A stretch of 64,000 nt of DNA from DGNJ01 sp002388905 (GTDB lineage: Bacteria; Pseudomonadota; Gammaproteobacteria; Pseudomonadales; Porticoccaceae). Positions 61,256-64,000 of this stretch are shown here, in pieces. Each line of letters opens with the position of its first letter. The stretch's first letter is position 1. The notes below the pieces were generated by a model that was not told the origin of the DNA, did no database searches, and was given only the letters and a program-made list of their open reading frames with translations. The DNA lies in contig DAITSJ010000002.1 of NCBI GenBank assembly GCA_036843405.1, forward strand, positions 186,001-250,000, read 5' to 3'. The translations under genes were made by a program, and so were the position numbers.

Positions 61256-61669
61256 TTGTACATATTCTGAAAAAGAATGCAACCCCTTTCTGCCTTATCC
61301 ATTAATGCGGATCGCCACACCCGGCTGACGGCTCGCTTTGTACGCAAAGAGGAGGCTTTGGAGTCGGTCGGGCCTGGCCAGGCTAGGCCAGGCCATTACA
61401 GGGAAAGAGCAGGATATGGGCTGTTCAAGGGCGCCTTCTCGGGCCAGGCGGGACCAGCCATGACCGCTGGCGCCGCAGACGCTCCCGGAGCGGCATATGG
61501 AAAGCTGGCCCGCAGCCAGAGGCCAGATCAGGGATTCAGCACCGGGTCATATCGTCGGGAAAGGAAGGCTGGAGGCAACGCGCCAGGGTTGCCTGAACTG
61601 ACGACCGGCCTGAACCCGACCGGTTCCACACACCGCTTGCCCCGCAAGAACCCGTGGCGGGACCTGTCT
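61256..61669. other. Region without a gene between the light-responsive operon and rimO
   Basis: About 414 bases with no supported gene on either strand. It contains the upstream part of the litR promoter (TTGTACATATTC just beyond the operator) and a perfect 9-base inverted repeat at 61371-61394. An open plus-strand frame from 61277 runs antisense into rimO and has no family features. No tRNA-like structure was seen. Confidence 0.55.
61371..61394. repeat. Perfect 9-base inverted repeat
   Basis: GGCCTGGCC and GGCCAGGCC flank the 6-base loop AGGCTA. No T run follows on either strand, so it is not a classic terminator. Function unknown. Confidence 0.5.
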
Positions 61670-62986
61670 TCAGGATGCCAGATGACCCCAGAGGTCGTAT
61701 TCGTCGGCGTCCTCGACCACGGCGCTGACGATATCGCCCGGCCGCAGATGGGTCTGGTCGTCCAGGAAAATGCTGCCGTCGATTTCCGGGGCGTCGGCCC
61801 GGGTACGGCCCACAGCACCCTCTGCCACCACCTCGTCGATAATCACATCGACCCGGGTGCCGATCTTGTTGGCCAGCCTGCGGGTGCTGATGGCCTGCTG
61901 GGTGGCCATGAAACGCTCCCAACGCTCCTGCTTTACCTCCTCCGGCACGGCACCGGGCAGGTCGTTGGCCGGGGCGCCCGCCACCGGCTCGTACTGGAAA
62001 CAGCCGACCCGGTCGAGCTGGGCCTCCTCCAGCCAGTCGAGCAGGTACTGGAAGTGTGATTCCGTTTCGCCGGGAAAGCCGGTGATAAAGGTGCTGCGGA
62101 TGGTCAGGTCAGGACAGATTTCCCGCCATTGCCCGATGCGGCGCAGTACTTTTTCTTCGTTGGCGGGCCGCGCCATGGCACGCAGCACGTCCGGATGGGC
62201 GTGCTGGAAGGGAATATCCAGGTAGGGCAGGATCTTGCCTTCGGCCATCAGGGGCAGCACCCTGTCCACGTGGGGATAGGGATAGACATAGTGCAAGCGT
62301 ACCCAGACCCCCAGTTCCCCCAGGGCTTCGCAGAGTTCCTGCATACGCGTCTTGACGGGCCGTCCCTGCCAGAAGCCGGTGCGGAATTTGGTATCGATGC
62401 CATAGGCGCTGGTATCCTGGGAGATCACCAGCAGCTCCCGGGTGCCGGCCTGGACCAGGCGCTCCGCTTCGTCGAGCACATCGCCGATGGGCCGGCTTAC
62501 CAGGTCGCCGCGAATGGACGGGATAATACAGAAGCTGCACCGGTGGTTGCAGCCCTCGGAAATTTTCAGGTAGGCGTAGTGGCGCGGCGTGAGCTTGACG
62601 CCGCCCGCCGGCACCAGATCGGTAAAGGGGTCGTGCTCGCGGGACGGCGGCATCCAGTCATGAACAGCTTCCACCACGGTCTCGTATTGCTGGGGACCGC
62701 TGACGGAGAGTACGCCCGGGTAGGCGGCGCGGATGCGATCTTCCTCACCGCCCATGCACCCGGTAACAATGACCTTGCCGTTCTCGGCCATGGCCTCGCC
62801 GATGGCGTCCAGGGATTCCTGTTTGGCACTGTCGAGAAAACCGCAGGTGTTGACCACCACCACGTCGGCGTCCTCATAAGTGGGCACCACGTCGTAGCCG
62901 TCGACCTTGAGCTGGGTGAGAATGCGTTCGGAATCCACCAGGGCCTTGGGGCACCCCAGGGAAATAAAGCCGACCTTGCCAGACAT
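61670..62986 (-). CDS. rimO: Ribosomal protein S12 methylthiotransferase
   Basis: A 438-residue radical-SAM enzyme that adds a methylthio group to Asp88 of ribosomal protein S12. The N-terminal cluster ligands are in SLGCPKALVDSE, VNTCGFLDSA and VTGCMGGEED; the radical-SAM CxxxCxxC is in GCNHRCSFCIIPSIRGDLVSR; a TRAM domain ends the protein. All ligands are present and length is normal. Confidence 0.95.
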   Translation of the reverse strand: MSGKVGFISLGCPKALVDSERILTQLKVDGYDVVPTYEDADVVVVNTCGFLDSAKQESLDAIGEAMAENGKVIVTGCMGGEEDRIRAAYPGVLSVSGPQQYETVVEAVHDWMPPSREHDPFTDLVPAGGVKLTPRHYAYLKISEGCNHRCSFCIIPSIRGDLVSRPIGDVLDEAERLVQAGTRELLVISQDTSAYGIDTKFRTGFWQGRPVKTRMQELCEALGELGVWVRLHYVYPYPHVDRVLPLMAEGKILPYLDIPFQHAHPDVLRAMARPANEEKVLRRIGQWREICPDLTIRSTFITGFPGETESHFQYLLDWLEEAQLDRVGCFQYEPVAGAPANDLPGAVPEEVKQERWERFMATQQAISTRRLANKIGTRVDVIIDEVVAEGAVGRTRADAPEIDGSIFLDDQTHLRPGDIVSAVVEDADEYDLWGHLAS

Positions 62987-63082
62987 AAGCGTTTAGGGAA
63001 CGGAGAAGTGAAGGCGCGCATTGTACAGCATGCAGGCCAGCTCATACACTGGGGCCGCAGCGCCCGACAATCACCCTGAGCG

Positions 63083-63409
63083 TCAGGCTTTTTCCGAGGT
63101 TCTCACGTTTTTCAGGGCCTTGAGATACTTGGCCATGGGGCCCACGTCCTCGTAAACCTCTTCCCCTTCCTCGACGCGGATAACCTTATCGCCAGGGACA
63201 TAGGGCATTTTTTCCTCAATTTCGAGCAGGGCCTGGTGCAACAGGCCGGCCAGGATCTCGTCCTCGGGCTTGGCGTAGACCTCGGCCAGGGCGCGGACCT
63301 TTTCCAGGTCCGTTTCATAGAGACTGATCTCCCGCTTGACCTTGCCGAGCTGCTTTTCGGCATGAGTTTCCCATTCGTCGAGCAGCGAAGAGAAAGTCGA
63401 GATAGTCAT
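63083..63409 (-). CDS. Small conserved protein of unknown function
   Basis: A 108-residue, acidic, helix-rich protein starting TISTFSSLLDEWETHAEKQLGK. It has a middle part with YAKPEDEILAGLLHQALLEIEEKMPYVPG and a conserved-looking end, KVIRVEEGEEVYEDVGP. Similar proteins occur near rimO in Pseudomonas-like genomes in my memory, but no function is known to me. The start at 63409 is chosen because the 17 further codons of open frame look like leader. No signal peptide or membrane helix. Confidence 0.65.
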   Translation of the reverse strand: MTISTFSSLLDEWETHAEKQLGKVKREISLYETDLEKVRALAEVYAKPEDEILAGLLHQALLEIEEKMPYVPGDKVIRVEEGEEVYEDVGPMAKYLKALKNVRTSEKA

Positions 63410-63538
63410 ATCGATTACTAAAACTCCGGATTTGTTGCGTTCACTTTCCAGTCTGAACAAGCGCGCCGTTTTACCGGCGCCTGTCTTTATCCTACAACAT
63501 GGCGCCGCCTTTTGCCCGACAGAGCGTTACTGAACGGT

Positions 63539-64000
63539 TCAATCCAGACGCCGAAAGGCTTCGATGGCGCGCTGCCGCGACCCCTTGATATCGACCCGGA
63601 TGGGCGGATAGTCGCCGGGCCTGTGTTTTTCCAGTGTCTCGGGGTTGTGGATGGTGGCGGCATCCAGCGACCTCAGGGCGGGAACGAAATGCTTGATGTA
63701 GCGGGCGTCCGGGTCGAAGCGCCGGGCCTGGGTAAAGGGGTTGAAAACCCGGAAGTACGGCACCGAATCGGTGCCGGTGGATGCACTCCACTGCCAGCCG
63801 CCGTTATTGGCGGCAAAGTCCCCGTCCACCAGGTTTTCCATAAAAAAACGCTCCCCCAGGCGCCAGTCGAGAAGCAGGTTCTTGCTCAGGAACATGGCCA
63901 CGATCATGCGCACCCGGTTGTGCATCCAGCCGGTTTCCCGTAATTGACGCATGCCCGCGTCAACGATGGGCACGCCGGTGCGCCCCTCGCACCAGGCGCG
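63539..64000 (-). CDS. phrB: Deoxyribodipyrimidine photolyase, C-terminal part (cut by window edge)
   Basis: The frame is open to the right edge; 154 residues of the C-terminal domain are visible. GRTGVPIVDAGMRQLRETGWMHNRVRMIVA is the FAD-binding core of photolyases, and LLDWRLGERFFMENLVDGDFAANNGGWQWSASTGTD carries the Trp residues of the electron-transfer path. It matches class I CPD photolyases, which repair UV pyrimidine dimers using visible light. It could join the light response led by the CarH-type regulator 2.3 kb away, but its own promoter is outside the window. Confidence 0.9.
   Translation of the reverse strand, partial: RAWCEGRTGVPIVDAGMRQLRETGWMHNRVRMIVAMFLSKNLLLDWRLGERFFMENLVDGDFAANNGGWQWSASTGTDSVPYFRVFNPFTQARRFDPDARYIKHFVPALRSLDAATIHNPETLEKHRPGDYPPIRVDIKGSRQRAIEAFRRLD

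Noticed and set aside
61277..62059. 260-codon plus-strand open frame before rimO
   Set aside because: About half is antisense to rimO, and the rest has no signature, ribosome site or coding pattern.
1..64000. CRISPR array, prophage, transposon or integrase
   Set aside because: No regularly spaced repeats and no recombinase, transposase or phage structural proteins were found.
1..64000. tRNA or rRNA genes
   Set aside because: No T-loop plus acceptor pattern or rRNA-like segment was seen in the few intergenic gaps; a tRNA search program would settle it.

Overview
The window is a stretch of high-GC chromosome from a gammaproteobacterium. Several signs point there: the gene block yrbG-kdsD-kdsC-lptC-lptA-lptB-rpoN-hpf-ptsN-rapZ-npr, the block murA-hisG-hisD-hisC next to a DegS/AlgW protease, the neighbouring rplM-rpsI, cytochrome bc1 and sspA-sspB genes, and a split class II ribonucleotide reductase (NrdJa/NrdJb). 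This order is Pseudomonas-like, but the genus cannot be settled from sequence alone. No CRISPR array, insertion sequence, integrase, rRNA or tRNA gene was found; genes are dense and often overlap by 1-4 bases.

Layout. 1-4.9 kb: a shortened MgtE-like gene (cut by the left edge), a full MgtE Mg2+ transporter, an SMP-30-type protein and tamA. 4.9-11.7 kb: tamB, ppk1 behind a candidate Pho box, and leuB. 11.8-20.5 kb: an iron/substrate-uptake region with a FecA-like TonB receptor, an HAE3-type RND exporter, a PepSY membrane protein and a siderophore receptor; both receptors have candidate Fur boxes. 20.5-23.2 kb: a Cpx-like envelope-stress locus with a His-rich CpxP-like protein divergent from cpxR-cpxA and tandem CpxR boxes between them. 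23.2-32.3 kb: TSUP permease, thiolase, sspB-sspA, a fused cytochrome b/c1 gene with the Rieske gene, rpsI-rplM, zapE and a hydrolase. 32.4-39.4 kb: zapG-like gene, degS-like protease, hisC-hisD-hisG, murA, ibaG and mlaC. The usual mlaF, mlaE, mlaD and mlaB are missing from this site. 39.6-49.5 kb: LPS sugar synthesis, Lpt export, sigma-54 and nitrogen PTS genes, a second MgtE, and darP. 49.7-53.1 kb: a phasin gene with TGC-rich palindromes around its promoter, then nrdJb-nrdJa. 53.4 kb: a flavin reductase-like gene.

53.9-61.26 kb holds the most distinctive system: an eight-gene, tightly overlapping minus-strand operon. It starts with a MerR-family B12-binding photoreceptor (CarH/LitR type, with its W-x9-EH and E-x-H-x-x-G motifs). 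It continues with a Cfa-type methyltransferase, a DUF2878 membrane protein, a DUF1295 reductase-like membrane protein, a DUF6134-like secreted protein, an FAD oxidoreductase, a DUF1365 protein and a second Cfa-type methyltransferase. A perfect 11+4+11 base inverted repeat sits directly upstream of the regulator start codon. The simplest reading is a light-induced, B12-controlled membrane fatty-acid modification pathway. rimO, a small conserved protein and the 3' end of a DNA photolyase gene (cut by the right edge) follow; the photolyase fits the light theme.

PHB metabolism appears as the thiolase plus the phasin. Cell-envelope biogenesis (TamAB, Lpt, KdsCD, MurA, MlaC, Cpx, DegS) dominates the rest.
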